The notes: generated from the letters alone by a model not told the origin. A stretch of 64,000 nt of DNA from Phreatobacter sp. (GCF_022843985.1 NZ_JALHMP010000001.1:124001-188000), one strand, 5' to 3'; shown: positions 29,953-38,688, numbered from the stretch's first letter. Translations and numbers: made by a program.

Positions 29953-30612
29953 TCAGGTCCGCCACAGGCCCTTCAACACCACCGGCACGTCCTCGTAGGC
30001 ACCGACGAGGGCGTGGGGCCGCGACCCGAGCAGCGCCCGTGGTGCGTGATAGCCCCAGGTGACGCCGATCGCGGCGACGCCGGCGGAATGGGCCATGTCG
30101 ATGTCATAGGTCGTGTCGCCGATCATCACCGTGTCCTCGGGACGGGCGCCGACGGCCGCCATGGCCTGTTCGATCATGGCGGGATGGGGCTTCGACGGCG
30201 CGTCATCGGCGGTCTGGATGGTGGCGAAACGCTCCAGCAGCCCGTGATGGGTCATGACGATGCGCACGCCGCGCTGCGACTTGCCCGTGGCGATGCCAAG
30301 CGCGATCTCCTGCCCCGCCAGCCATTCCACCACCTCGCGGGCACCGTCATAGAGCGGCTCGGCATGTCCCGCCTTCTGCCGCTGGGCGTGGAAGGCACCC
30401 TTGTAGGCCTCGACGAGCACCGGAATATCCGCATCGTCAGCGCTCGTCAGTGCGGCGAAGGCTTCCGCGAGCGACAGGCCGACGATGGAGAGCGTCGCCT
30501 CACGCGCGGGCGCGGGGCGCCCCAGTGTGGCGAAGGCCTCGTTCATGCAGGCCATGATGAGATGCTGGCTGTCGACGAGGGTGCCGTCACAGTCGAAAAT
30601 GACGAGTTTCAC
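29953..30612 (-). CDS. HAD-IA family hydrolase, phosphoglycolate-phosphatase-like
   Basis: A 219-residue HAD phosphatase with motif I FDCDGTLVDS, motif II GIATGKSQ, and motif IV MIGDTTYDIDMAHSAG; the cap domain lies between motifs I and II. The start is uncertain. GTG 30612 lies just before motif I, as the family requires, and follows a hairpin (30619-30640). An ATG at 30651 with a weak AAGG site would add 13 residues and include the hairpin. Its location below rluC, crcB and rarA is a common Hyphomicrobiales arrangement. Substrate unknown. Confidence 0.85.
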   Translation of the reverse strand: MKLVIFDCDGTLVDSQHLIMACMNEAFATLGRPAPAREATLSIVGLSLAEAFAALTSADDADIPVLVEAYKGAFHAQRQKAGHAEPLYDGAREVVEWLAGQEIALGIATGKSQRGVRIVMTHHGLLERFATIQTADDAPSKPHPAMIEQAMAAVGARPEDTVMIGDTTYDIDMAHSAGVAAIGVTWGYHAPRALLGSRPHALVGAYEDVPVVLKGLWRT

Positions 30613-30618
30613 TGCACA

Positions 30619-30640
30619 GGCGCTCCGGGACCGGAGCGCC
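30619..30640 (-). other. Perfect inverted repeat ahead of HAD gene
   Basis: GGCGCTCCGG and CCGGAGCGCC are separated by two bases, giving a stable hairpin with a four-base loop. It lies between the stop of the exported-protein gene and the GTG of the HAD gene. No T-run follows on either strand, so it is not a standard terminator; it may protect mRNA ends or set differential expression. Confidence 0.5.
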
Positions 30641-30664
30641 TTGTGGGTCATCCGCGCCTTCAGT

Positions 30665-30988
30665 TCAAGCGCCGAACCGGCAGGACCTGACAGCCATGCG
30701 GAATTCCGGTGTGCGGGGCATGTAGCCGCGCCCGCGCACGGCATCGCGGCACTGGACGATGCGGGCGAGATCCGGCCGGCGTGCCTGAAGGCAGGCGATC
30801 ACGGCGCCGCGGACCTCGGGCCCCCGATAGCCGCGGGCGCGGGCTTCCTGGCGGCACTGGAAGCGCTCGGCGCGCAGTTCGGGATTGCCGGGGCCCATGC
30901 CCGGCCCCGGACCATCGCCATAGGGCTGGGCGGCGAGCGGCGAGGCGGCCAGTAGCGCGAGCATGCACCCAAAGGCGAGGCGTTTCAT
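30665..30988 (-). CDS. Small exported protein, unknown function
   Basis: The 107 residues begin with a signal peptide (MKRLAFGCMLALLAASPLAAQ). The mature part opens with a Gly/Pro-rich segment (YGDGPGPGMGPGNPEL) and then contains four Cys in a repeated pattern: FQCRQEARARGYRG, VIACLQARRPDL, VQCRDAVRGRGY and RSCRFGA. The spacing suggests two internally repeated helical units and two periplasmic disulphides. I do not recognise the family. Confidence 0.7.
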   Translation of the reverse strand: MKRLAFGCMLALLAASPLAAQPYGDGPGPGMGPGNPELRAERFQCRQEARARGYRGPEVRGAVIACLQARRPDLARIVQCRDAVRGRGYMPRTPEFRMAVRSCRFGA

Positions 30989-31060
30989 GGCAATCTCCGG
31001 TCGAGGGCGCGGCGAACGACCCTTGACGACCGGCCGCTGAGCCCCGGGTGAAGACCGGGT

Positions 31061-31282
31061 TCAGCCCTGGCGCCGCTCCAGCGTCTCGACCCGCGCCTCC
31101 AGCGCCGCAATGCGCTTCTCGGCGAGGTCGTTGGCCCGCCGCAACTCACCGACAAGATCTTTCATGGCCCGGCTGTCGCCGCCCGGCACGGTGCGGATCA
31201 CCCGGCGCGTCACCATGACGATGAGCACGAGAATGATAGCGAGCACCACAGCGGTGACATAGATCCAGCCGGTCAGGGACAT
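31061..31282 (-). CDS. PspB-like small membrane/coiled-coil protein
   Basis: A 73-residue protein with one N-terminal span (WIYVTAVVLAIILVLIVMV) and a charged coiled-coil tail (LRRANDLAEKRIAALEARVE). Size and layout are those of PspB-type envelope proteins, but no pspA or pspC is nearby, so the resemblance may be architectural only. The ATG shares one base with the stop of the pseudouridine synthase gene (TGATG) and GGAGGAG precedes it, so it is translated by coupling. Confidence 0.7.
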   Translation of the reverse strand: MSLTGWIYVTAVVLAIILVLIVMVTRRVIRTVPGGDSRAMKDLVGELRRANDLAEKRIAALEARVETLERRQG

Positions 31283-32988
31283 CACTCCTCCGGAGCCTCG
31301 ACGATGGGATCGTAATGCGACACGTCCCATCCCAGCAGGTTGAAGGTCTGCTCCATATGGGGCGGCAGCGGCGCCGACACGTCGATCGTGCCCTTGCCGC
31401 GCGGATGCGGCACGACGAGACGGCGGGCGTGGAGATGCAGCTTGTGCTGGATGCCGCCGGGAATCTCCCAGTTCTCGACATCGAAATATTTGGGATCGCC
31501 GAGGATCGGATGGCCGATCTCGGCGGCGTGGACGCGCAACTGGTGGGTGCGGCCCGTCACCGGCTTCATCGAGAGCCAGGAGAGCTTCTGCGCCATCGTG
31601 TCGATGACGGCATAATAGCTCACCGCATGGCTCGCACCCTTGTCGCCGTGCCTGGCGATGCGCATGAAGCTCTCGTCCTCGCGCTCCTCCTTGGCGAGAT
31701 AGGTCGAGACGCGGCCCTGCCGCGGCTTCGGCACGCCGGCGACCACGGCCCAGTAGATCTTTCGGGCGGAGCGGGTGCGGAAGGTCTTGGCGAGGGCGGC
31801 CGCGGCGAAGCGCGACTTGGCGACCAGCAGGCAGCCCGACGTGTCCTTGTCGAGACGGTGGACGAGGCGCGGCCGCTGCCCGTCCTCGTCGGTGAGGACC
31901 GCCAGCATGCCGTCGAGGTGCTTCTTGGTGCCCGACCCGCCCTGCACGGCAAGCCCGGCAGGCTTGGCCAGCACCATGACATCGGCATCCTCGTAAAGCG
32001 TGATGGAGGCGAGGAACCCGGCGACGTCCTCGCCGACCTTGGCGGACATCGGCCGCGCCTGGTCGAGCTTGAGCGGCGGCACGCGCACCGCCTGACCGGC
32101 CTCCAGCCGGTCCTTGGTCTCGACGCGGCGGCCATTCACCCTGAGCTCGCCCTTGCGGACGATGCGCTGGATGTAGCTGAACGAGAGCTGCGGGAAGCGG
32201 GCGGCGAGGAAACGGTCGACGCGCATGTCGGCCTCGTCCGCGGTGACGGTCAGGGTCTGGACGCCGGTCTGCAGCGTGTCGGTGGCTGCGGCCTTCAATT
32301 CCGCCCGGGTCGGGCCTGCGGGGGCCGCCACCGGTGCACGGCGCGGCGGGCGCGGCTCGGCACGCCCATCGGCTCGGACAGGTCCGCGACGGGGTGCCTC
32401 ATCGCCAGCCGCCCTGTCACGCGGGGCCCGTGAGCGCACCGCACGGTCGGCGGCCCGGGCCGGGCGGCGCTCGTCCGATGCGGGCTCGCGGCCCATCCCG
32501 CGCGGTTCCTGGATGGCATCGATGTCGAGATCGGCCTCGGGCACCCAGGTCGCATTGTCGAGGTCCCAGTCGTCGGAGCGGCCCCGCCGCGGCGACCCGT
32601 CGAAGGAGCGCAGTTCCGTCGGCTCGCGCCGGACGCGCTCCCGGCGCGGGCGTTCCGAGCGGCGCTCGTCGGCATCGCGCTCCTCGGGGCGGCGGTCCTC
32701 GAAGCCGCGCTCCTCGCGCCTTGCGAAGGGACGGCCGCTGCGCACCGGACCGCGGGGCGTGCGCTCGGCCTCGGCGGCGAAGGGGGGGCGCTTGGCCGGC
32801 GGGCGGGCGCCCATGCGCGGCGTCTCGCCGGCTGTACCGGCGCTGCGCCCACGCGCAGGCTTGCCCGGGCCCTTGCCGGGTCCTTTGGCGAATCCTTTGG
32901 CCGGTCCCTTGGCCGCACCCTTGCCGCCGGAGCGCTTGGCGCCGCGGTCGACCGGTCCGTGACCGGGCGGTTTGCCCCTGCCCTTCAT
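31282..32988 (-). CDS. RluC/RluD-family pseudouridine synthase with long basic N-terminal extension
   Basis: The C-terminal half is a standard large-subunit rRNA pseudouridine synthase. An S4 RNA-binding domain (MRVDRFLAARFPQLSFSYIQ) begins near residue 255, and the catalytic motif HRLDKDTSG near 380 holds the nucleophilic Asp. RTHQLRVH follows near 480. Odd is the first 240 residues: a Lys/Arg/Gly/Pro-rich low-complexity tail, beginning with repeats like AKGPAKGFAKGPGKGPGK (about 26-43) and continuing with Arg-rich, Asp/Glu-mixed sequence. Usual family members have 300-350 residues, here 568. Overlaps crcB by four bases. Confidence 0.9.
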   Translation of the reverse strand: MKGRGKPPGHGPVDRGAKRSGGKGAAKGPAKGFAKGPGKGPGKPARGRSAGTAGETPRMGARPPAKRPPFAAEAERTPRGPVRSGRPFARREERGFEDRRPEERDADERRSERPRRERVRREPTELRSFDGSPRRGRSDDWDLDNATWVPEADLDIDAIQEPRGMGREPASDERRPARAADRAVRSRAPRDRAAGDEAPRRGPVRADGRAEPRPPRRAPVAAPAGPTRAELKAAATDTLQTGVQTLTVTADEADMRVDRFLAARFPQLSFSYIQRIVRKGELRVNGRRVETKDRLEAGQAVRVPPLKLDQARPMSAKVGEDVAGFLASITLYEDADVMVLAKPAGLAVQGGSGTKKHLDGMLAVLTDEDGQRPRLVHRLDKDTSGCLLVAKSRFAAAALAKTFRTRSARKIYWAVVAGVPKPRQGRVSTYLAKEEREDESFMRIARHGDKGASHAVSYYAVIDTMAQKLSWLSMKPVTGRTHQLRVHAAEIGHPILGDPKYFDVENWEIPGGIQHKLHLHARRLVVPHPRGKGTIDVSAPLPPHMEQTFNLLGWDVSHYDPIVEAPEE

Positions 32989-33368
32989 GAGAAACTCCTG
33001 ATGACGGCGAGGCCGACCGCGACGGCTGCGATCGAAAGAAACACCGAAAGCACCACATAGAGGGCGGCGGCCCCGTAGTCACCCCGCTCGATCAGCGTCA
33101 TGGCATCAAGGGAGAAGGCGGAGAAGGTGGTGAAGCCGCCGAGAATGCCGGTGGTCAGGAAAAGACGGAGCTCCTGGCTCCACGGCACGGAGACGCGGAA
33201 GGCGAGCCAGCCGGCGATAAGGCCCATGGCCAGGCCGCCCGCCAGATTGACGATGAGGGTGCCGGCCGGAAAGCCCGGCCCGAAAGCCTTCAGGGACCAG
33301 ACGTTGACGCCGTAACGCGCTGCCCCGCCGATGCCGGACCCGAGAAAGACGAGGAGGAGCTTGGTCAT
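32985..33368 (-). CDS. crcB: Fluoride channel CrcB/Fluc
   Basis: The 127 residues form four membrane spans. GGAARYGVN at 14-22 and GGFTTFSAFSLD near 77-88 are the Fluc signatures lining the fluoride path; the Asn of IVNLAGG is also conserved. It exports fluoride as a dual-topology dimer. No fluoride riboswitch fits into the 39-base gap to rarA. The stop overlaps the next gene by four bases. Confidence 0.94.
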   Translation of the reverse strand: MTKLLLVFLGSGIGGAARYGVNVWSLKAFGPGFPAGTLIVNLAGGLAMGLIAGWLAFRVSVPWSQELRLFLTTGILGGFTTFSAFSLDAMTLIERGDYGAAALYVVLSVFLSIAAVAVGLAVIRSFS

Positions 33369-33407
33369 GACCCAAGGGTTAGCGGATGTCGGCAGCGGCG
33401 TGAAGCG

Positions 33408-34712
33408 TCACCCACCGCGCTCCCGCCTGAGCTTCGCCCACCACTCCATCCGCTTTCCGATCTCGCGCTCGAAGCCGCGCTCGACCGGCCTGTAAAGCGA
33501 CTGGCGGCCGATGGCCTCGGGCCAGTAATCCTGACCGGAGAAGGCGTCGGGCTCGTCGTGGTCGTAGCGATAGCCCTCGCCATAGCCTTCCGATTTCATC
33601 AGCTTCGTCGGGGCGTTGAGGATGGTCTTGGGCGGCGTCACGCTGCCGCGTTCCTTGGCCAGCGCCATGGCGGCCTTCCAGGCGGTGTAGGCGGCGTTGG
33701 ATTTGGGCGCCGTGGCGACGTAGAGCACGGCATTGGCGAGCGCCAGTTCGCCTTCGGGACTGCCGAGGAAGTCGTAGGCGTCCTTGGCGGCATTGGCGAC
33801 GACGAGGGCCTGCGGGTCGGCGAGGCCGATATCCTCGACCGCCATGCGGACGACGCGGCGGGCGATGAAGAGCGGGTTCTCGCCGGCATCCAGCATGCGC
33901 GCGAGGTAGTAGAGCGCCGCGTCGGGATCGGAGCCGCGCACCGTCTTGTGGAGCGCGGAGATGAGGTTGTAGTGACCCTCCTGCGCCTTGTCGTAGATCG
34001 GCGCCCGGCGCTGGACGATCTCCGACAGGCCGGCCGTGTCGAAAACCTCGCCCGCGCCGGCGGCCCGCCAGACCTCTTCCGCCAGCGTCAGGATGGCCCG
34101 GCCGTCGCCATCGGCCATGCGCACGAGCGCGAGGCGCGCATCGGCGTCGAGCGGCAGCGCCCTCGCCTCCAGCGCCTCGGCGCGGGCCAGAAGCTTCTCC
34201 AGCGCGTCGTCGTCGAGGGAGCGGAAGGTGAGCACGCGGGCGCGCGACAGCAGCGCCGCATTGAGTTCGAAGGACGGGTTCTCCGTCGTCGCCCCGACGA
34301 GGGTCACGGTGCCGTCCTCGACGACGGGGAGGAAGGCGTCCTGCTGCGAGCGATTGAAGCGGTGGATCTCGTCGACGAAGAGCAGCGTGCCGCGGCCCTG
34401 GACGCGCCGGGCGCGGGCCTGTTCGAACACCTTCTTCAGATCGGCGACACCTGTGAAGATGGCGGAGATCTGCTCGAAGGCGAGATCGGTCTCGCCGGCC
34501 AGCAGCCGCGCCACCGTCGTCTTGCCGGTGCCTGGGGGACCCCAGAAGACGAGAGAGCCGAGCGAGCGGGTGCGCAGGAGCCGTGTCAGCGCGCCGTCGG
34601 GGCCGGTCAGATGGTCCTGGCCGGCGACCTCGGCCAGGGTCTGCGGGCGGAGGCGGTCGGCGAGCGGACGCGGCGCCTTGGGATCGGGGCCGGCGGCCTC
34701 GAAGAGGTCCAC
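33408..34712 (-). CDS. rarA: Replication-associated recombination protein RarA (MgsA)
   Basis: An AAA+ ATPase acting at stalled forks, related to clamp loaders. In 434 residues: RLRPQTLAEVAGQDHL at the start, Walker A GPPGTGKTTVARLLA (about 59-73), Walker B LLFVDEIHRFN, sensor LVGATTENPSFELN, and the tetramerisation domain towards the C-terminus (FLGSPEGELALA, KGYGEGYRYDHD-like end). It follows the protease gene by four bases and likely shares its transcript. Confidence 0.95.
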   Translation of the reverse strand: MDLFEAAGPDPKAPRPLADRLRPQTLAEVAGQDHLTGPDGALTRLLRTRSLGSLVFWGPPGTGKTTVARLLAGETDLAFEQISAIFTGVADLKKVFEQARARRVQGRGTLLFVDEIHRFNRSQQDAFLPVVEDGTVTLVGATTENPSFELNAALLSRARVLTFRSLDDDALEKLLARAEALEARALPLDADARLALVRMADGDGRAILTLAEEVWRAAGAGEVFDTAGLSEIVQRRAPIYDKAQEGHYNLISALHKTVRGSDPDAALYYLARMLDAGENPLFIARRVVRMAVEDIGLADPQALVVANAAKDAYDFLGSPEGELALANAVLYVATAPKSNAAYTAWKAAMALAKERGSVTPPKTILNAPTKLMKSEGYGEGYRYDHDEPDAFSGQDYWPEAIGRQSLYRPVERGFEREIGKRMEWWAKLRRERGG

Positions 34713-34716
34713 GCCC

Positions 34717-36129
34717 TCAGCCGCCCATCATGGAATTGATGATCTGGCCGCCGCGGTCGATCTGGAAACGCCAGAGGCGGGCGCGCTGCGCGGTGGCCTC
34801 GCGCAGGTCGGCCGGCGTCCTGATCTCGCGGCCGTTGACGGCGACGACGACGTCGCCGGGCTGCAGACCCACCTGCCCCGCCGCCGAATTGGGCTCGACC
34901 GCCATGATGACGACGCCGTCGGTGCGATGGGCGACGCGCAACTCGTCGGCCATGCCGGGAGCGAGCGTCGCGACCCGCGCGCCGGCGAAGGGCGAGGGTC
35001 CGCTGAGGGTTATGGCGTCCTGGCCGCCGGGCGGCGCCGGTTGCAGCGCCACCGGCACGACGAGATTGCGGCCATTGCGGGTGACGGCGAGGCTGGCCAT
35101 GCCGCCGATCGGCTTGACGCCGAAGCGGTAGCCGAAACCGTCGGGGTCCTCGACCACCTGGCCATCGACGGCGGTGATGAGGTCGCCGGCGCGCATCCCG
35201 GCCCGGGCGGCGGGCGAATTCGGCACCACCGACACGACCAGGGCCCCGGTCGGACGGGCGAGCCTCAGGCTTTCGGCAACATCGGCCGTGACGGTCTGCA
35301 GGCGACCGCCGAACCAGGGCCGCTGCACGGTCTGGCTGCCGGACCTCGCCGATTCCACCACGAGGCGGACCAGCGCGGTGGGGATGGCGAAGCCGATGCC
35401 GTGGCTGCCGCCGGACCGCGAGAAGATCGCCGTGTTGACGCCGATGAGGCGGCCGGACATGTCGACCAGCGCGCCGCCGGAATTGCCGGGATTGATGGCG
35501 GCATCGGTCTGAACGAAGGACTGATAATCGGCCACACCGACCTGGGTGCGGGCGAGAGCCGAGATGATGCCCTGTGTGACCGTCTGGCCGACGCCGAAGG
35601 GATTGCCGATGGCCAGCACGATGTCGCCCACCTCGAGCCCGTCGGACTCGCCGATGTCGATCACCGCAAGGTCGGTCGGCGGGTTCTTCAGCTTCAGCAC
35701 GGCGAGATCGGTGCGCGGGTCGCGCAGGACGATGTCGACCTCGAACTCGCGCCGGTCGGCGAACGCGATCTTCACCTCCGTCATGTTCTGGATGACGTGA
35801 TTGTTGGTGATGACGAGACCGGAGCGGTCGACGATGACGCCGGAACCGAGCGAGCGGGCGACCTCGGCGCGGCCGGGGCCCTGCTGCGGCCCGCCGCGGT
35901 CACCGAAGAAGCGGCGGAAGATCGGATCGTCGAAGAAGGGATGGGCCTGCACCTGCTCAACGCGGGCGCCATAGACATTGACCACGGCCGGTGCGGCGCG
36001 CTTCACGACGGGCGCGAACGACAGCTGCATCTCGGCGCGGCTCTGCGGCGCCTGACGCTGGGCCGATGCGGGCGAGGTGGCGAGGGCCGCGAGAGCGGCG
36101 GCAAGAACGAGGATGGTGAATCTGGTCAT
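34717..36129 (-). CDS. Do-family serine protease (DegP/DegQ type)
   Basis: A periplasmic HtrA protease/chaperone. The ATG at 36129 starts a clear signal peptide ending in SPASAQ (about 23); an open frame continues upstream but is not coding. In 470 residues the catalytic triad is His in VITNNHVIQNM, Asp in DPRTDLAVLKLKNP, and Ser in INPGNSGGALVD. Two PDZ domains follow (AARAGMRAGDLITAVDG and SAAGQVGLQPGDVVVAVNG). It degrades misfolded envelope proteins. It heads the unit degP-rarA-crcB-rlu on the minus strand. Confidence 0.94.
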   Translation of the reverse strand: MTRFTILVLAAALAALATSPASAQRQAPQSRAEMQLSFAPVVKRAAPAVVNVYGARVEQVQAHPFFDDPIFRRFFGDRGGPQQGPGRAEVARSLGSGVIVDRSGLVITNNHVIQNMTEVKIAFADRREFEVDIVLRDPRTDLAVLKLKNPPTDLAVIDIGESDGLEVGDIVLAIGNPFGVGQTVTQGIISALARTQVGVADYQSFVQTDAAINPGNSGGALVDMSGRLIGVNTAIFSRSGGSHGIGFAIPTALVRLVVESARSGSQTVQRPWFGGRLQTVTADVAESLRLARPTGALVVSVVPNSPAARAGMRAGDLITAVDGQVVEDPDGFGYRFGVKPIGGMASLAVTRNGRNLVVPVALQPAPPGGQDAITLSGPSPFAGARVATLAPGMADELRVAHRTDGVVIMAVEPNSAAGQVGLQPGDVVVAVNGREIRTPADLREATAQRARLWRFQIDRGGQIINSMMGG

Positions 36130-36252
36130 GGCCGCAATATAGCGACGGCGCCGCCGTCCCGGAAGGGAATGCAGGCGGCCGATGCACGCGAACGGATTGA
36201 CCGGCTCCGGGCCAGCGACCACCCTCGGGTCAGAGGAAACGCGGAGACCCCC

Positions 36253-37005
36253 ATGACACCGATCGACTTTGCCGCCGGCAATTACCGCTATGTGCCGAGC
36301 GTGTTCCAGTATTCCGCCGGTGCCGCCGCCCTGCCCGGCTATCACGTCGAGCGCGTGATGTTCCGCAACCCCGTGCCGCTGAAGGATGGCTTTGCCCGTA
36401 TCGCTGCAATGATCAAGGGAGCCGGGCGGCCGCTGACCGCCTTCTGTGCCTGCGAACTCAGATCGCCCGCCCCCTTCGACGATGCCGGCTTCAAGGCCTT
36501 CAACGAGATCTATGTCGGGACACTCGCCGAATGGGGCATCTATGACCCCGCGACCAAGGCCAATCCCGTGGCACGGTCGAATGTCTGTCCGGAGATCGGC
36601 GGCCCGCCGGAGCCGTCCTTCCACGCCTTTTCCTATATTGCCGCGGGTGATGCCGGCGTGCCGCAATTCGTCATTTCCGGCTCCGGCGAGGCGCGCGAGG
36701 GATCCGGGCCCTATGCCGAACGCATCGTCCGCCTCAACGACACCAGCCCGCAGGGCTTGCGCGAGAAGGGCATCTTCGTGCTGGAGCAGATGGAAAAACG
36801 CATGGCGGCCTTCGGCCATGGCTGGTCGGTGACGACCGCGGCACAGGTCTATTGCGTGCACGACATCCACCCCTTCCTCGCCGACGAGATCGTCCGGCGC
36901 GGGGCGGCCCGCTGCGGCCTGACCTGGCATTTCAACCGGCCCCCGGTCGTCGGGCTCGATTACGAGATGGATTGCCGGAGCGTCGCCATCGAGCGCAGCA
37001 TCTGA
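36253..37005 (+). CDS. CnbZ-like 2-aminomuconate-type deaminase family protein
   Basis: A 250-residue protein. The ATG at 36253 has GGAGAC upstream and begins MTPIDFAAGNYRYVPSVFQY. This and GRPLTAFCACELRSPAPF recall proteins annotated as 2-amino-5-chloromuconate deaminase (CnbZ), known from chloronitrobenzene breakdown. Other conserved stretches are ARSNVCPEI and SFHAFSYIA. No aromatic-ring cleavage genes are near, so the natural substrate in this organism is likely different. The assignment is from memory of the family and unverified. Its stop shares a base with the MFS start (TGATG), which suggests that the transporter carries its substrate or product. Confidence 0.55.
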   Translation: MTPIDFAAGNYRYVPSVFQYSAGAAALPGYHVERVMFRNPVPLKDGFARIAAMIKGAGRPLTAFCACELRSPAPFDDAGFKAFNEIYVGTLAEWGIYDPATKANPVARSNVCPEIGGPPEPSFHAFSYIAAGDAGVPQFVISGSGEAREGSGPYAERIVRLNDTSPQGLREKGIFVLEQMEKRMAAFGHGWSVTTAAQVYCVHDIHPFLADEIVRRGAARCGLTWHFNRPPVVGLDYEMDCRSVAIERSI

Positions 37006-38198
37006 TGCCACAGGCCTGGGGCTGGCGCGACTTCTTCGCCCCGGTCCTCGCCGGCTATTGCGGTCTTCTCATCGGGGTGGGCATGGGGCGCTTCGGCTAT
37101 CCCCCGCTCATCCCCGCCATGGTGGAAGCGGGCTGGGCGAGCCCGACGACGCTGCATCTCGCCGGGGCCTTCAACCTCGCCGGCTATATCGTCGGCGCCG
37201 GAACGGCCCTGGCCACGGCAAGGGCGCTCGGGGTCCGGCCGGCGATCACGGTCGCGGCGGCATTCGCAGTGCTCGCTTTCGCGGTCTCGGCGACCCCGCT
37301 TCCGGCCTGGGCCTTCATCGCGCTGCGGGCGCTGTCGGGGGCCACCGGCGGCGTGTTGATGATCGTCATCCCGCCGGTGGTCGCCAATGTCGTGGCGCCC
37401 TCGCACCGGGGACGGGCCAACGGCCTCGCCTTCGCCGGGGTCGGAACCGGTTTCGTGCTCTCGGGGACCGCCGTACCGGCCTTTGCCGCAGGCGGGCCTG
37501 CCGGCGCCTGGCTCGCCCTGGCGGCGGCGCTGGCCATCGCCAGCGTCGTGATGATGGCCTTCCTGCCGCGCTCGGCTCCCCCCGTCGCCGCCAATCGCAA
37601 CGCTCCAGCACCGGCCTGGCGCCGCGATCCCGCGTTCTTCGGCCTCGCGGCCGCCTATTGCGGCGCCGCGGCGGGCTATGTCCCGCATACGATCTTCTTC
37701 GTCGATCACGTGGCGCGCGATCTCGGATTCGGCCTGGCAGTGGGAGGCTGGATCTGGGTGGCAGCGGGCATCACAGCCGTCCTCGCCCCCATGGTTGCAG
37801 GGCTCGCCGCCGACCGATTCGGTTATGGGCCGGTGCTGCGCGTCATCGTCGCCCTGATGGCCATCGGCGCGGCCATTCCCGCCCTCACCCACAATCTCTT
37901 GCTGCTGACGCTCTCCGCCATGATGGCGGGAGGGCTGATGATCGGTTTGGGATCATCCACCTCCGGGCGCACCCGCGAGATCGTCGGTCCGGCCGCCCAC
38001 ACCGCCGCCTGGGCGCTGCAGACGGTCGCCTTCGCGGTCGTCCAGGCGGCGGCGGCCTATGGCTTCACGGCGCTGCTCGTGGCGACCGGCAGCTACGCCC
38101 TCGTCTTCGCCCTTGCCGGCGGCATCATGGCGACCGGGCTGGCGCTGGAATTGATCACGGCCCGCCGCGGCCGCGCACCGTCCCCTGACGCTCAATGA
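37005..38198 (+). CDS. MFS transporter, YbfB/YjiJ family
   Basis: Twelve-span carrier of 397 residues. The early motif GVGMGRFGYPPLIPAMV is characteristic of the YbfB/YjiJ group. Other spans include FIALRALSGATGGVLMIVIP and LLLLTLSAMMAGGLMIGLG. The start overlaps the deaminase stop, so the two form one unit. Substrate unknown; coupling suggests a small carboxylate or amino-carboxylate. The stop codon lies at the edge of the hairpin that terminates rplQ from the other strand. Confidence 0.87.
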   Translation: MPQAWGWRDFFAPVLAGYCGLLIGVGMGRFGYPPLIPAMVEAGWASPTTLHLAGAFNLAGYIVGAGTALATARALGVRPAITVAAAFAVLAFAVSATPLPAWAFIALRALSGATGGVLMIVIPPVVANVVAPSHRGRANGLAFAGVGTGFVLSGTAVPAFAAGGPAGAWLALAAALAIASVVMMAFLPRSAPPVAANRNAPAPAWRRDPAFFGLAAAYCGAAAGYVPHTIFFVDHVARDLGFGLAVGGWIWVAAGITAVLAPMVAGLAADRFGYGPVLRVIVALMAIGAAIPALTHNLLLLTLSAMMAGGLMIGLGSSTSGRTREIVGPAAHTAAWALQTVAFAVVQAAAAYGFTALLVATGSYALVFALAGGIMATGLALELITARRGRAPSPDAQ

Positions 38199-38224
38199 AA
38201 AAGGGCAGCCCCGGGGCCGCCCTT
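38196..38224 (-). terminator. Terminator at the end of the alpha operon (after rplQ)
   Basis: AAGGGC-GCCCC pairs with GGGGC-GCCCTT; on the minus strand the single interruption is a G-U pair and a run of five T follows. It ends the long ribosomal transcript 45 bases after rplQ, and overlaps the stop codon of the convergent MFS gene. Confidence 0.85.
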
Positions 38225-38268
38225 CCTCGGACCCGCCGCAAGGGCAGGCCGCCAAGCGACCGGCAGGA

Positions 38269-38688
38269 TCAGGCCGCGGCCTGCTCCGGCTTCGCCTGGA
38301 CCGGACCGGAATCCTTGCCCTTGGCGTCGACGTCGCGGTCGACGAACTCGATCACCGCGACCGGCGCATTATCGCCGTAGCGGAAGCCCGCCTTCAGCAC
38401 GCGGGTGTATCCACCCTGGCGCGACTGGTAGCGGGGGCCGAGAACCTCGAAGAGCTTCTTGACCATGCCGAGGTCGCGGATCTGCGAGACCGCCTGACGG
38501 CGGGCATGCAGGTCGCCGCGCTTGCCGAGCGTCACCAGCTTCTCGACGATCGGACGCAGGTCCTTCGCCTTCGGCAGGGTGGTAACGATCTGCTCGTGCT
38601 TGATGAGCGCAGCGCACATGTTGGCAAACATCGCCTGACGATGCTCGGCCGTGCGGTTGAACTTGCGGTGGGCTTTGCCGTGACGCAT
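38269..38688 (-). CDS. rplQ: 50S ribosomal protein L17
   Basis: The 139 residues start at [20 protein letters not shown], the invariant L17 N-terminus; an upstream in-frame ATG at 38835 is ignored for that reason. The core ends near [16 protein letters not shown]. The last 20 residues ([17 protein letters not shown]) are a variable alphaproteobacterial tail. L17 lines the peptide exit region. Last gene of the alpha operon. Confidence 0.98.
   Translation of the reverse strand: MRHGKAHRKFNRTAEHRQAMFANMCAALIKHEQIVTTLPKAKDLRPIVEKLVTLGKRGDLHARRQAVSQIRDLGMVKKLFEVLGPRYQSRQGGYTRVLKAGFRYGDNAPVAVIEFVDRDVDAKGKDSGPVQAKPEQAAA

Noticed and set aside
33369-33407. Fluoride riboswitch ahead of crcB
   Set aside because: Only 39 bases separate rarA and crcB, and the conserved riboswitch bases are not seen.
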